Notes: generated by a model from the sequence alone, not told the origin. A stretch of 64,000 nt of DNA from Prescottella sp. R16 (GCF_030656875.1 NZ_CP130943.1:992001-1056000), one strand, 5' to 3'. Positions 55,389 to 64,000 are shown, counted from the first letter of the stretch. A program made the numbers and translations.

Positions 55389-56308
55389 ACGACTTCGGGC
55401 CCGAGACGACGGCCTCCGACGTGCTGGACGGCGTCGACCTGGCCGGTCGGACCGCGCTGGTGACCGGGGTGACCAGCGGACTCGGTGGCGAGACCGCCCG
55501 CGCTCTCGCCGCAGCCGGCGCGACGGTGATCCTCGCGGCCCGTGACGAGACAGCGGCCGCCGCGGTCGCGGAGCGGATCCGTGGGGAGATCCCGGACGCC
55601 GCACCGACGACCGTCGCCCTCGATCTGGCCGACCTGTCGAGCATCCGGGATGCAGCCGAGCGGCTCGGGACCCGCCCCGTCGACCTGCAGATCAACAACG
55701 CAGGCGTGATGTACACGCCGTTCGCCCGCACCGCAGACGGGTTCGAGCTGCAGTTCGGCACCAACCACCTCGGGCACTTCCTGCTCACCACCCTGCTGCT
55801 ACCGAACCTGCAGGCGGCAGCGGACCGGTCCGGGACGGCGTCCCGGGTGGTGGCGGTATCGTCGGACGCGCATCGTGCGCACGCCGTCGACCTGGCCGAC
55901 CCGAACTTCCTGAACCGCCCCTACGACAAGTTCGTCGCGTACGCGCAGTCCAAGTCGGCCAACGTCCTGGCGACGGACGAGCTGCGGAACCGCTACGACA
56001 GCAAGGGAATCCATGCCTTCGCGGTGCATCCTGGAGTGTGCGCGACCGGCCTGTCCCGGCACATGAGCCGGGACGACTTCGCCGAGATGAAGCGGATGAG
56101 TGCCGGCAAACCGGGACTGTTGACCGATCTGAAGTCGATCCCGCAGGCCGCCGCCACCTCGGTGTGGGCGGCCACCGCGCCGGAACTCGCGGCCCGGAGC
56201 GGCGCCTACCTCGCGGACTGTCGGATCGATCGGGCCGCCGAGCACGCCGTCGACCCGGAGACCGCGGCCGCGTTGTGGGAACTGTCGGAGGCCTTCGTGG
56301 GGCGATGA
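55379..56308 (+). CDS. Short-chain dehydrogenase/reductase
   Basis: A 309-residue NAD(P) enzyme: ALVTGVTSGLGGETARALA (TGxxxGxG), INNAGVMYTPFA (NNAG), GTNHLGHFLLTTLLLPNL, RVVAVSSDAHRAHAVD with catalytic Ser, and FVAYAQSKSANVL with Tyr-x-x-x-Lys. It resembles retinol-dehydrogenase-like SDRs. ATG follows GGAGAG; ten bases overlap the crotonase gene. Confidence 0.92.
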   Translation: MGVNDFGPETTASDVLDGVDLAGRTALVTGVTSGLGGETARALAAAGATVILAARDETAAAAVAERIRGEIPDAAPTTVALDLADLSSIRDAAERLGTRPVDLQINNAGVMYTPFARTADGFELQFGTNHLGHFLLTTLLLPNLQAAADRSGTASRVVAVSSDAHRAHAVDLADPNFLNRPYDKFVAYAQSKSANVLATDELRNRYDSKGIHAFAVHPGVCATGLSRHMSRDDFAEMKRMSAGKPGLLTDLKSIPQAAATSVWAATAPELAARSGAYLADCRIDRAAEHAVDPETAAALWELSEAFVGR

Positions 56309-56319
56309 GTACTTCTCGA

Positions 56320-56928
56320 TCACTCGCGGACGAGGCGAAAGAATCTCGGTTTCGCGCTCGCGAGTACGCCCGGCGCACTCGAGACGTTCATGGGCTCGTC
56401 ACCGACGACGGTCCATCCGCCGAGGGACCGCTCGATATCGGCCCGCGACGCGCCCCGGGGTAGTGGGCCGCGGAAACCGGGCGAGAACGCGAACATCAGC
56501 AACCGAGCGCCGGGCACGGTTACCTCGGTCAGGCCGCTGCCGTACGCCGTGCGCTGCTCGTCGCCGAGTCCGTGGAAGCAGCCGATATCGAGCGCCAGTG
56601 TGTACCCGCTGTCCACGTATGCGGGCAGGTTCGTGACATCGCCCAGCACGAAGGTCACGTCCGCGCCGGCGGCCGGTAGCTTTGCCCGAGCCTGCTCGAT
56701 CGCGAGTGGGACGGAATCGACGGCGGTGACGGACCATCCGCGGGCCGCCAGTTCGAACGCATGATCGCCGGTGCCGCAGCCGAGATCGACGGCCTTCGCC
56801 GTACCCGAATCGCCGGGTGGCGGAGCGGCGTCGAGCAGGTGCTTCAATTGGTCGCCGAAGACGCTGCGCCCGGCACTCTCCCATGGTGTGAAGCCGAATC
56901 GATACGCCAGCCGGTATCCGAGGTTCAT
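56320..56928 (-). CDS. SAM-dependent methyltransferase
   Basis: A 202-residue class I methyltransferase: AVDLGCGTGDHAFELAARG (motif I at residues 47-65), VTAVDSVPLAIEQARAKL, ADVTFVLGDVTNLP and DSGYTLALDIGCFHGLGDEQ. The N-terminus NLGYRLAYRFGFTPWE is typical of small actinobacterial methyltransferases. The substrate is unknown. Convergent with the SDR across 11 bases. Confidence 0.9.
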   Translation of the reverse strand: MNLGYRLAYRFGFTPWESAGRSVFGDQLKHLLDAAPPPGDSGTAKAVDLGCGTGDHAFELAARGWSVTAVDSVPLAIEQARAKLPAAGADVTFVLGDVTNLPAYVDSGYTLALDIGCFHGLGDEQRTAYGSGLTEVTVPGARLLMFAFSPGFRGPLPRGASRADIERSLGGWTVVGDEPMNVSSAPGVLASAKPRFFRLVRE

Positions 56929-57036
56929 TGCTCACCCCTTCCGGAGATCAGACCGCCTGGATAGAACTTAGGCCCGACCACGACGGCGACACAACGGAGT
57001 CGACGGTGGTCGCCGGACCGGCGGGTGGAGGCGCTG

Positions 57037-57167
57037 TCAGCGGGCGTATGCGTTGAATCCGCCGTCTCCTCGCAGCGCACCGTGTCGGTGACATCGACCT
57101 CGAAGGCCCGGCCGATGCCGCTCGCCGCGCCGGTGCCGACGATCGTCCTGTCCGAAGGTCGGTTCAT
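57037..57167 (-). pseudogene. Short-chain dehydrogenase remnant
   Basis: On the minus strand an ATG preceded by AGGCGGGAA starts NRPSDRTIVGTGAASGIGRA, the N-terminal Rossmann motif of an SDR, then jumps to FEVDVTDT, a mid-protein motif. In the next frame the C-terminal ALRGDGGFNAYAR and a stop follow. About 600 bases of a normal SDR gene are missing and the frame is shifted. No functional product is expected. Confidence 0.8.
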
Positions 57168-57179
57168 TTCCCGCCTCAT

Positions 57180-57683
57180 TCTCTCGCGATCGATCCGGAA
57201 GCGATCAGCGCGCTGTTCTCCGGCACCTGCAAGATCAACCGCCAGTTGTACCCGGCCGGTGACCGGGCGGCAGGCACCAACACCGAGAAGCCGGCCAACG
57301 TTGTTCAATCGGCGCCGTCGGCCGCCGGGATCGTTGCCGAACTCAACCCGATTCCGATCGCGCAGAGCGAACCGCGATACATCGTGGGTGACTTCCGATC
57401 GTCGGTGGCGAACACCTTCAGCCCGAAGCTCGACCCCGCCGAGACGGTCGACTACTTCCTGACCGGCCCCTACAGTCTGGCCGACGGCAATACACAGATC
57501 GCGGGACTGGCTGTGAAAGCCTCGAGTCCGATCCTGCCGCAGGAGAAGAGGACACCGTTGTACAACCAGATCTGCAACCAGACCAACGCGACCGTCTCCA
57601 CCGCGAAGGTGACCGGCACCGAGGACATGCCCTGGATGAATCTCGGCATCTTCGACCTCCGCCACGTGGACATGACGAAATAG
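57180..57683 (+). pseudogene. 5'-truncated ORF upstream of the sulfatase
   Basis: An open frame from about 57180 to a TAG at 57683 reads LAIDPEAISALFSGTCKINR, then TEKPANVVQSAPSAAGIVAE, SEPRYIVGDFRSSVANTFSP and TEDMPWMNLGIFDLRHVDMT. No ATG or GTG start with a ribosome binding site occurs; the first usable codon is a TTG at 57246. The composition looks like coding sequence (folded, three Cys), so it is probably the C-terminal part of a gene whose 5' end was lost at the SDR breakpoint. Family not recognised. It ends 17 bases before the sulfatase start. Confidence 0.6.
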
Positions 57684-57699
57684 TGAAAGGTTGTCTTCC

Positions 57700-60057
57700 A
57701 TGACCGAGTCCGAATTCGACGAACGTGGTGTGCCGGTCGACCTTTCTCCGGAGCGGCGCGCCTACCACGATTTCCGTGGTCGGGTCGGCAGGACCATCGC
57801 CGATTCCGAGTCCTACTGGCCGCCGCGACCGTCCGCGCAGGGAGCGCCGAACATCGTCGTGATTCTGTGCGACGACCTCGGCTACTCCGACATCGGGTGC
57901 TTCGGTTCGGAGATCCCGACACCGAACATCGACCGGTTGGCCGACGAGGGGCTGAGGTACACCAATTTCCATGTCACCCCCATGTGTTCGCCCACGCGGG
58001 CCGCGCTCCTGACCGGCCGGAACGCGCATGCCGCCGGTGTCGGATACGTCGCCCATGCGGATCCTGGCTTCCCTTCCCTGGCAATGGAGTTGGCGGACGA
58101 TGTGCCGACGGTCGCGGAGACGCTGCGTGGTGCCGGCTACGCGACGATGGCGGTCGGAAAGTGGCACCTCTGCAAGGACAACGACGACCATGACGCGGCG
58201 TCCATGGATTCGTGGCCACTGCAGCGCGGCTTCGAACGGTTCTACGGTTTCCTCGGCGGGATGACGGACCTGCACAACCCGCCGGCGATCCTGCGTGGCA
58301 ACGAACAGATCTCGCCGGACAGCTATCCGCCCGGCTACTACTTCACCGACGACATCACCGACGAGGCCGTTCGGATGGTGAAGTCGGTGAAGGCCGCCGA
58401 CCCGGCCAAGCCGGTCTTCCTCTACGTCGCACACGGCGCCGTCCACGCGCCGCTGCACGCCAAGCCCGAGGACATCGACCGGCACCGTGGGGCGTACTCG
58501 GGTGGCTGGGACAATTTGCGAGAGAACCGCTTCCGCCGCCAGCAGGAGTTGGGCATCGTCCGTCCCGATACCGCCTTGTCCCCGCGCAACGTCGAGGCGG
58601 GGGATTCGGTGCCGTCGTGGGACAGCCTCGACCCGGACCGGCAGGCGGTGTTCGCCCGCTACATGGAGGTTTATGCCGCGATGGTCGACAGCGTCGACCA
58701 GAGCCTGGGCCGGGTGCGCGCAGTGTTCGAGGACCTCGGCGAGTGGGACAACACCATCGTCCTGTTCACGTCGGACAACGGCGCCTCACGTGAGGGCGAG
58801 GAGGACGGGACGATGCAGTACTTCGATGCCCTGCGCCGCTTCCACGACAAGGGCAGCCGCGCCGACGGCTTCGCGCGTGACCTCGAAACGATCGACCTCG
58901 TCGGGACGGCCAGGTCCATGCCGCACTACCCGCGGGGATGGGCGATGGCGTCGAACACGCCGTTCCGTCTCTACAAGGTGAATACGCACGCCGGCGGGCA
59001 CACGGTTCCGACGGTCCTGTCGTGGCCCCGCCGACTCTCCGGATATGGCGGTCAGATCCGTCGGCAGTACGTCCACGCCGTGGATCTCTATCCGACCCTG
59101 CTCGAGCTGGCCGGTGTCCCGGACGTCGACCACCGGCAGGGTGTTCCGCTGAAGCCGTTGGACGGCAGCAGCTTTGCCGGGACGATGGCGTCGGGCGACG
59201 CTCCACACGACCGTGGCGGTCAGCACTACGAGATGTTCGGGCACCGCGGCTACCACGAGGACGGTTGGGAGATCGTCAGCCGCCACGTCACGGGAAACCC
59301 CTTCGACGACAGCGAATACGAACTGTACGACCTGCGTTCCGATCCGACCGAGACGACGGACCTGGCCGACGTGTACCCGGACAAGGTCGCCGAGCTGTCG
59401 AAGCGGTGGGAACGGGCCGCGTGGGAGAACCAGGTGTTCCCGCTCGACGAGGGCAGTGGACTCAAACGCGCGCTCCGGCCGGCCCGCGAGTCGGCGATGT
59501 CGCAGCCGGTGCGCATACTCCCCGGTACACCGACGCTCGAACGCTATCGCTCGGCCCAGTTGGTGGCGTTGCGGTCGTATCGCATCACCGTCGACGTGGA
59601 TCTCGCGGTCGGTGACAGGGGGACGCTGGTCGCGCACGGCGGACAGTACAGCGGGTACGGCCTCTACATCGACGACGACGGACTCCGCTACGTTCACAAC
59701 GCGTACGGAACCGTGGACGAGATCCGGTACCGGAGCCTCACGCCCGGCCGTCAGGAGATCGTGCTGGATGTGCACGCCCACGACGCCTCCACGCTGACGG
59801 TTGGTCTCGAAGTCGGTGGGCGGCGTGTGGCGGAGCTGTCCCGGGTCTCCTCGATGGCGGGGCAGGCGCTCTTCCAGGGGATCGACGTCGGGATCGACCG
59901 GCGCTCCCCGGTGTCGTGGGACAACTTCCTCGCCCATGGCGCCTTCCCGTTCACCGGTCGACTCGTCGCCGTCGGGTACGAACCGGGTGCTCGGCTCGCC
60001 GACGTGGGACCGGCGGCCGTCGAGCGATTGCGGGCTCTGGCGCTGAAGCAGGAGTAG
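57700..60057 (+). CDS. Arylsulfatase (Cys-type)
   Basis: A 785-residue sulfatase. NIVVILCDDLGYSDIGCFGS provides the metal Asp residues (58, 59); FHVTPMCSPTRAALLTGR holds Cys96 in C-x-P-x-R, which must be converted to formylglycine; AVGKWHLC carries the conserved Lys/His; TSDNGAS supplies a further metal ligand pair. A C-terminal beta domain of about 150 residues follows (SYRITVDVDLAVGDRGTLVA). No signal peptide is seen, so it is probably cytosolic. No formylglycine-generating enzyme is in the window. ATG preceded by AAAGG. Confidence 0.9.
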   Translation: MTESEFDERGVPVDLSPERRAYHDFRGRVGRTIADSESYWPPRPSAQGAPNIVVILCDDLGYSDIGCFGSEIPTPNIDRLADEGLRYTNFHVTPMCSPTRAALLTGRNAHAAGVGYVAHADPGFPSLAMELADDVPTVAETLRGAGYATMAVGKWHLCKDNDDHDAASMDSWPLQRGFERFYGFLGGMTDLHNPPAILRGNEQISPDSYPPGYYFTDDITDEAVRMVKSVKAADPAKPVFLYVAHGAVHAPLHAKPEDIDRHRGAYSGGWDNLRENRFRRQQELGIVRPDTALSPRNVEAGDSVPSWDSLDPDRQAVFARYMEVYAAMVDSVDQSLGRVRAVFEDLGEWDNTIVLFTSDNGASREGEEDGTMQYFDALRRFHDKGSRADGFARDLETIDLVGTARSMPHYPRGWAMASNTPFRLYKVNTHAGGHTVPTVLSWPRRLSGYGGQIRRQYVHAVDLYPTLLELAGVPDVDHRQGVPLKPLDGSSFAGTMASGDAPHDRGGQHYEMFGHRGYHEDGWEIVSRHVTGNPFDDSEYELYDLRSDPTETTDLADVYPDKVAELSKRWERAAWENQVFPLDEGSGLKRALRPARESAMSQPVRILPGTPTLERYRSAQLVALRSYRITVDVDLAVGDRGTLVAHGGQYSGYGLYIDDDGLRYVHNAYGTVDEIRYRSLTPGRQEIVLDVHAHDASTLTVGLEVGGRRVAELSRVSSMAGQALFQGIDVGIDRRSPVSWDNFLAHGAFPFTGRLVAVGYEPGARLADVGPAAVERLRALALKQE

Positions 60058-60076
60058 CCCGCCGACACGGGTGCCC

Positions 60077-60118
60077 CATGTTCCCGGGTGTCCACGTTGT
60101 GAGACACCCGGGAACATG
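60077..60118 (+). terminator. Hairpin after the sulfatase
   Basis: CATGTTCCCGGGTGTC pairs perfectly with GACACCCGGGAACATG around a ten-base loop. There is no U tract, but the perfect 16-bp stem in an intergenic gap fits a terminator. Confidence 0.75.
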
Positions 60119-60145
60119 TGGAGGCGTCGCGGTGGTTGCCCGAAC

Positions 60146-60982
60146 ATGACCTCCATCAGTTCCGTTCCCGCCGTCGAACTGAACGACGGCAACTCGATCC
60201 CACAACTCGGCTTCGGCGTGTTCCAGGTGCCCGACGATCAGGCGTACGACGCCGTCACCGAGGCTCTGAAAGTCGGGTACCGCAGCATCGACACCGCCCG
60301 GATCTACGACAACGAGTCCGGGACCGGCCGGGCGATCGCCGACTCCGGGGTAGCCCGGGAAGACCTGTTCGTGACCACGAAACTGTGGAACGACGACCAG
60401 GGCTACGACGAGACCCTGCGGGCGTTCGACGCGAGCCTGGACCGTCTCGGACTCGACTACCTCGACCTCTATCTCGTCCACTGGCCGGTCGCCGCGAAGG
60501 GCCGATACCTCGACTCGTTCCGGGCGTTCCAGCAGTTGAAGCGGGACGGCCGGGTCCGCTCGATCGGCGTCTCCAACTTCACGGCCGACAACCTGACCCG
60601 GCTCGTGGACGCGGTGGGGGAGACGCCCGTGCTCAATCAGATCGAACTGCATCCCGGCTTCTCGCAGGCCCACCTGCGTGCGGTCCACGCCGATCTGGGC
60701 ATCGTCACCGAGGCGTGGAGCCCGCTGGGGCAGGGCACGATGCTCGCGAACGAGACGATCCGCGCTGTCGCCGACGCTCACGGCCGTACACCCGCGCAGG
60801 TGATCCTGCGATGGCATGTGCAGCTCGGCAACGTCGTGATCCCGAAGTCGGTGACGCCGGAGCGGATCGCGTCGAACATCGACGTGTTCGACTTCGCTCT
60901 CACCGCCGACGACATGGCCGCACTCGCATCGCTCGACCGGACCGACGGCCGGATCGGCCCGGATCCCGACACGTTCGGGTGA
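60146..60982 (+). CDS. Aldo/keto reductase
   Basis: A 278-residue NADPH enzyme of the 2,5-diketogluconate-reductase type: IPQLGFGVFQVPDDQAYDAV, the catalytic tetrad Asp49 (RSIDTARIYDNE), Tyr54, Lys79 (FVTTKLWNDDQGY) and His112 (YLVHWPV), SIGVSNFTADNL, and VIPKSVTPERIASNIDVFDF for the cofactor phosphate. Full length. ATG chosen by family start. Substrate unknown. Confidence 0.94.
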   Translation: MTSISSVPAVELNDGNSIPQLGFGVFQVPDDQAYDAVTEALKVGYRSIDTARIYDNESGTGRAIADSGVAREDLFVTTKLWNDDQGYDETLRAFDASLDRLGLDYLDLYLVHWPVAAKGRYLDSFRAFQQLKRDGRVRSIGVSNFTADNLTRLVDAVGETPVLNQIELHPGFSQAHLRAVHADLGIVTEAWSPLGQGTMLANETIRAVADAHGRTPAQVILRWHVQLGNVVIPKSVTPERIASNIDVFDFALTADDMAALASLDRTDGRIGPDPDTFG

Positions 60983-61049
60983 TCGCCCCGCGGCCGTGTC
61001 CCTCGTCACATGCGGTGAACGGCATTGCCCGGGTCCGCGCGCCACTCGT

Positions 61050-61067
61050 ATATTCCACTCCGAATAT
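61050..61067. promoter_or_regulatory. PadR operator candidate
   Basis: ATATTC-CACTCC-GAATAT, a perfect 6-bp dyad with a 6-base spacer, 18 bases upstream of the padR start; GAATATTC itself is a palindrome. AT-rich in a GC-rich gap. Confidence 0.68.
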
Positions 61068-61084
61068 TCGATACGGAAGGTGGG

Positions 61085-61699
61085 GTGACGGTGCTGCCCC
61101 GGTCGGTCACGGCGCTCGGCGTCTCGGTCCTCGCCCTGCTCTTCGAACGTCCGATGCATCCGTACGAGATGTGGCAGGTACTGGGCACCCGCCTCAGGGA
61201 CCGGCTGGTCAAGGTGCGTCCCGGCTCGCTGTATCACGCGGTCGAACGACTCGAACGGGACGAACTCGTCACCGCCACGGGTGTCGACCGTCAGGGGAAC
61301 CGGCCGGAGCGCACCACGTACGAGATCACCGACGCCGGCCGTGATGCCGTCCGACAGTGGGTTGCGGACACCGTGCGCGTTCCGGCGCCCGAATATCCGC
61401 GCTTCCCGCTCGGACTGTCCGAACTGCACAACCTCTCGTCCGCCGAGGCCCTGACCCTGCTGGACGAGCGCATCGCCGCACTGGACGCGCAACTCGTCGA
61501 TCTGGACGTTCTCGCCGACACGGCCCGGGACGTCCCGGAACTGTTCACCGTTCCGTTCGCGTACACCCGGGCCATGATCCGGGCGGAGCTGGACTGGCTG
61601 CGCGCGTTCGTCGGACGCGTCCGCGCCGGCGACGTGCCGTGGGTGACCGACGCACACCTCTCATCACTGAAGCTCACCGACTTGAAGGGCAACCGATGA
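61085..61699 (+). CDS. PadR-family regulator
   Basis: A 204-residue regulator with an N-terminal winged helix (VLALLFERPMHPYEMWQVLG, VKVRPGSLYHAVERLERDEL, VDRQGNRPERTTYEITDAGR) and a C-terminal helical dimerisation domain of the Vir-like subtype (LDERIAALDAQLVDLDVLAD). GTG start; a second GTG six bases on is possible. It overlaps the efflux gene start (ATGA), so it is the likely drug-responsive repressor of that pump. Confidence 0.92.
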   Translation: MTVLPRSVTALGVSVLALLFERPMHPYEMWQVLGTRLRDRLVKVRPGSLYHAVERLERDELVTATGVDRQGNRPERTTYEITDAGRDAVRQWVADTVRVPAPEYPRFPLGLSELHNLSSAEALTLLDERIAALDAQLVDLDVLADTARDVPELFTVPFAYTRAMIRAELDWLRAFVGRVRAGDVPWVTDAHLSSLKLTDLKGNR

Positions 61700-63207
61700 C
61701 TACCGTAAGCAGGCCCTGGCCGGCCCTGTGGGCCCTGTGTCTGGGCTTCTTCATGATCCTCGTCGACAGCACGATCGTCGCCGTCGCGAACCCGGTCATC
61801 ACCGCCGAGTTGGGTGCCGACGTCAACGCGGTCATCTGGGTGACGAGCGCCTACCTGCTCGCCTACGCGGTCCCGTTGCTCGTCACCGGACGACTCGGTG
61901 ACCGGTTCGGGCCGAAGAACATGTATCTGATCGGCCTGACGGTGTTCACGCTGGCGTCGCTGTGGTGCGGCCTGGCCGGCGGCATCGAGATGCTGATCAT
62001 CGCGCGCGTCTTCCAAGGCCTCGGCGCGGCCATGATGACGCCGCAGACGATGGCCGTCATCACCCGGATCTTCCCGCCGGACAAGCGTGGAGCCGCGATG
62101 GGCCTGTGGGGTTCGGTGGCCGGCGTCGCGACACTGGTCGGGCCGATCCTCGGTGGTGTCCTCGTCGACAACCTCGGCTGGGAGTGGATCTTCATCGTCA
62201 ACGTCCCGGTCGGTGTCGTCGCGTTCGTGCTCGCGTGGCGGCTGGTTCCGGTGCTGCCGACCAACAACCACAAGTTCGACCTGGTCGGTGTGGCGCTCAG
62301 CGCGGTCGGTCTGTTCTGCATCGTCTTCGGCCTGCAGGAAGGCAACTCGTACGACTGGGACGCGCGCACCTGGGGGCTGATCGGCGTCGGTGTCGTGTTC
62401 ATGATCGCGTTCGTGTGGTGGCAGAAGGTCAACCGCAACGAACCTCTGGTCCCGCTCGGCCTGTTCAAGGACCGGAACTTCTCGGTCGCCAACCTCGGCA
62501 TCATGACGATGGGCTTCTCCATCACCGCGGTCATGCTCCCGTTCATGTACTACGCGCAGAGCGTCACCGGCCTGTCGCCGACTCGATCGGCCCTGCTGAT
62601 GGCGCCGATGGCGATCGTCACCGGCATCCTCGCCCCGTTCGTCGGGCGGCTCGTCGACAGGGCCCACCCACGGTTCATCGCGGGACCGGGTTTCCTCGTG
62701 TTCGCCCTCGCCACCGCCTGGCTGGCGACACGACTGACCCCGACCACCCCGATCTGGCAGATCCTGCTGCCGATGGCCGTCATCGGCGCATCCAACGCGT
62801 TCATCTGGGCGCCGGTCTCCGCGACGGCGACCCGGAACCTCCCCATGGCACACGTCGGCGCCGGTTCGGGTGTCTACAACACCACCCGCCAGGTCGGTGC
62901 CGTCCTCGGCAGCGCGGCAATGGGCGCGCTCATGACGTCCCGGATCACCGCCGAGCTGTCCACGGTGGGCGTCGCCGGCGGCGCCTCGGCAGGGGAGGGC
63001 CACTTCATGGGCGGCCAGTTGCCCGAGATGGTCCGCGAACCCTTCGCGACCGCAATGGCGCAGTCCGCGATGCTGCCCGCGGCCGTGCTGATGCTCGGTT
63101 TCGCGGTGGTGATGTTCTTCGTGAATCCGCGCAAGGAGACCGGCCCGTCCGGACAGGTTCCGGTGGCGTCCGGCGGCGACCCGGAATCGGTGCCGGCTCG
63201 CGGCTGA
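61696..63207 (+). CDS. DHA2-type (EmrB/QacA) drug efflux transporter
   Basis: A 503-residue fourteen-helix MFS exporter: LGFFMILVDSTIVAVANPVI (motif D1), GRLGDRFGPKNMYLIG (motif A), ARVFQGLGAAMMTPQTMAVI, WGSVAGVATLVGPILGGVLV (motif C) and LGWEWIFIVNVPVGVV. It expels hydrophobic or cationic compounds by proton antiport; the natural substrate is unknown. Coupled to padR by ATGA. Confidence 0.94.
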   Translation: MTTVSRPWPALWALCLGFFMILVDSTIVAVANPVITAELGADVNAVIWVTSAYLLAYAVPLLVTGRLGDRFGPKNMYLIGLTVFTLASLWCGLAGGIEMLIIARVFQGLGAAMMTPQTMAVITRIFPPDKRGAAMGLWGSVAGVATLVGPILGGVLVDNLGWEWIFIVNVPVGVVAFVLAWRLVPVLPTNNHKFDLVGVALSAVGLFCIVFGLQEGNSYDWDARTWGLIGVGVVFMIAFVWWQKVNRNEPLVPLGLFKDRNFSVANLGIMTMGFSITAVMLPFMYYAQSVTGLSPTRSALLMAPMAIVTGILAPFVGRLVDRAHPRFIAGPGFLVFALATAWLATRLTPTTPIWQILLPMAVIGASNAFIWAPVSATATRNLPMAHVGAGSGVYNTTRQVGAVLGSAAMGALMTSRITAELSTVGVAGGASAGEGHFMGGQLPEMVREPFATAMAQSAMLPAAVLMLGFAVVMFFVNPRKETGPSGQVPVASGGDPESVPARG

Positions 63208-63223
63208 GTACGCGCACGGGTCG

Positions 63224-64000
63224 TCACGCGGCCGGGAGACGGACTGTCACGAACAGGCCGCCGCCCGGCCGCGGCCGTATCTGCAGATCGCCGTCGTGGA
63301 CCTCCACGATGCGCGCGACGAGAGCGAGCCCCAGCCCGTACCCGCGGTGATGTGGGCGGGCGGCCGTGTCGCGTGCGGACGGACCGATCCGACCTCGGCC
63401 GCGGAGGAACGGTTCGTGCAGTCGGGACGCCTGCTCGGGTGTGAAGGCGTCACCGTCGTTCTCGGTCTCCAGCACCACCGTCCCACCGTCTTCGGGGCCG
63501 GTCCGGACGGCCAGCTCTCCGCCCGCGACGTTGTGGCGCACGGCGTTCTGGACGAGGTTGGCGACGAGCTGTGTGAGCAGTGCGCGGTTCCCGACGGTGC
63601 GTGCCGGACGCAGCTCGGTTCGGATCCGCAGCGACCGACCGGCCGATTCCTCCGAGTGGTCGGCGAGCTCGTCCGCGACCGTGGACGCCAGATCGACGGT
63701 GTCGGCGACGGCCGTCGCGGTGCCCACGTCCGCCAGCTCGAGCAACGCCTCGGTCAGCCCCACCGCGCGGGCGTTGGTCACCGTGAGCCGGTCGACGAGC
63801 GTGGGATAGTCCTGTGACTCCGGATGCCGGCGGGCGACGTCGAGCATCGTGGCCGTGACCGCCAGCGGGGTGCGCAGCTCGTGTGACGCGTTGGCCGCGA
63901 ACCTCTGGCGTGCCGCGAATTCCTCGCCGAGCCGGTCCAGCATGTGATCGAAAGTATCTGCCAGCTGCCGGAATTCGTCGTTCCGACCGGTGAGGTGGAT
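63224..64000 (-). CDS. Sensor histidine kinase, N-terminus off the window
   Basis: The visible 258 codons start in the end of a HAMP domain (RNDEFRQLADTFDHMLDRLG) and include HisKA ANASHELRTPLAVTATMLDV with the phospho-accepting His, and HATPase boxes TQLVANLVQNAVRHN, ETENDGDAFTPEQ and [20 protein letters not shown]. The open frame runs to the window edge, so the membrane sensor is missing. The response regulator is presumably further right. Convergent with the efflux gene. Confidence 0.9.
   Translation of the reverse strand: MHLTGRNDEFRQLADTFDHMLDRLGEEFAARQRFAANASHELRTPLAVTATMLDVARRHPESQDYPTLVDRLTVTNARAVGLTEALLELADVGTATAVADTVDLASTVADELADHSEESAGRSLRIRTELRPARTVGNRALLTQLVANLVQNAVRHNVAGGELAVRTGPEDGGTVVLETENDGDAFTPEQASRLHEPFLRGRGRIGPSARDTAARPHHRGYGLGLALVARIVEVHDGDLQIRPRPGGGLFVTVRLPAA

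Noticed and set aside
57246..57683. Complete gene starting at TTG
   Set aside because: No ribosome binding site, the coding-like frame extends upstream of the TTG, and the breakpoint with the SDR remnant lies just before it; treated as truncated.
60077..60118. Inverted repeat as an insertion-sequence end
   Set aside because: The arms are one compact hairpin after a stop codon; no transposase or target duplication nearby.

Overview
The window reads as chromosome from a mycolic-acid actinomycete, most likely Rhodococcus or a close relative (Mycobacteriales). The evidence is very high GC with GTG, TTG and apparently CTG starts, many 4-base stop/start overlaps, an antigen-85-like esterase, an Rpf resuscitation factor, PrrAB, AccD3, SepH and actinobacterial DUF families. 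Much of the gene order matches what I recall of M. tuberculosis Rv0862c-Rv0904c (helicase-associated protein, rpfA, yccF, cspB, DUF2771, MFS, DUF3027, DUF2530, MarR, TrmH, DUF2537, sepH, serC, citA, gltA2, prrB, prrA, accD3). That is recollection, not a search.

Layout. 1-3150: end of the Rv0862c-like gene, a small ORF, rpfA behind a long leader that reads as a cyclic-di-AMP (ydaO-type) riboswitch, yccF and a small membrane protein. 3170-7917: an accessory operon on the minus strand between yccF and the cold-shock gene. It holds four exported proteins with SipW/alternate-type signal peptides, a lipoprotein paralogue of one of them, and two Ser/His (SipW-type) signal peptidases, closed by a strong hairpin. 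This TasA/camelysin-like secretion island is the most novel system here. 8311-12821: cold-shock protein, DUF2771, MFS, glutaminyl cyclase, DUF3027. 12818-16125: a 914-residue sacsin/Hsp90-like ATPase, apparently started at CTG, and a PAP2 phosphatase. 16171-23640: purine permease, MarR and MFS, TetR with its operator, rRNA methyltransferase, SepH. 23788-30424: serC, citA, pdxH, MFS, gltA2 and a two-domain FKBP. 30494-36128: mycolyltransferase-like esterase, a pseudokinase/LPG-synthase-like membrane protein and PrrAB.

36483-40346: a BlaI/M56 pair next to an extracytoplasmic thiol-redox set (CPVC membrane protein, DsbA-like, CcdA) with striking dyads in the promoters. 40433-46354: an OYE-like reductase, an unknown 281-residue protein, prpE with a CRP/GlxR-like site, and accD3. 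46400-49330: a four-gene operon (Xre regulator, membrane protein, NatA, NatB) with tight overlaps and a palindromic operator. 49431-51763: a divergent operon of membrane protein, PCu(A)C copper chaperone and Tat-exported DyP peroxidase. 51806-56928: ABC-F, LLM oxidoreductase, crotonase, SDR, methyltransferase. 56929-57699: a decay scar with an SDR remnant and a 5'-truncated ORF, followed by a Cys-type sulfatase. The right end has an aldo/keto reductase, a PadR/DHA2 efflux pair and the C-terminal part of a histidine kinase.

I saw no tRNA, rRNA, CRISPR array, integrase or transposase. All functional statements come from motif recognition without database searches.
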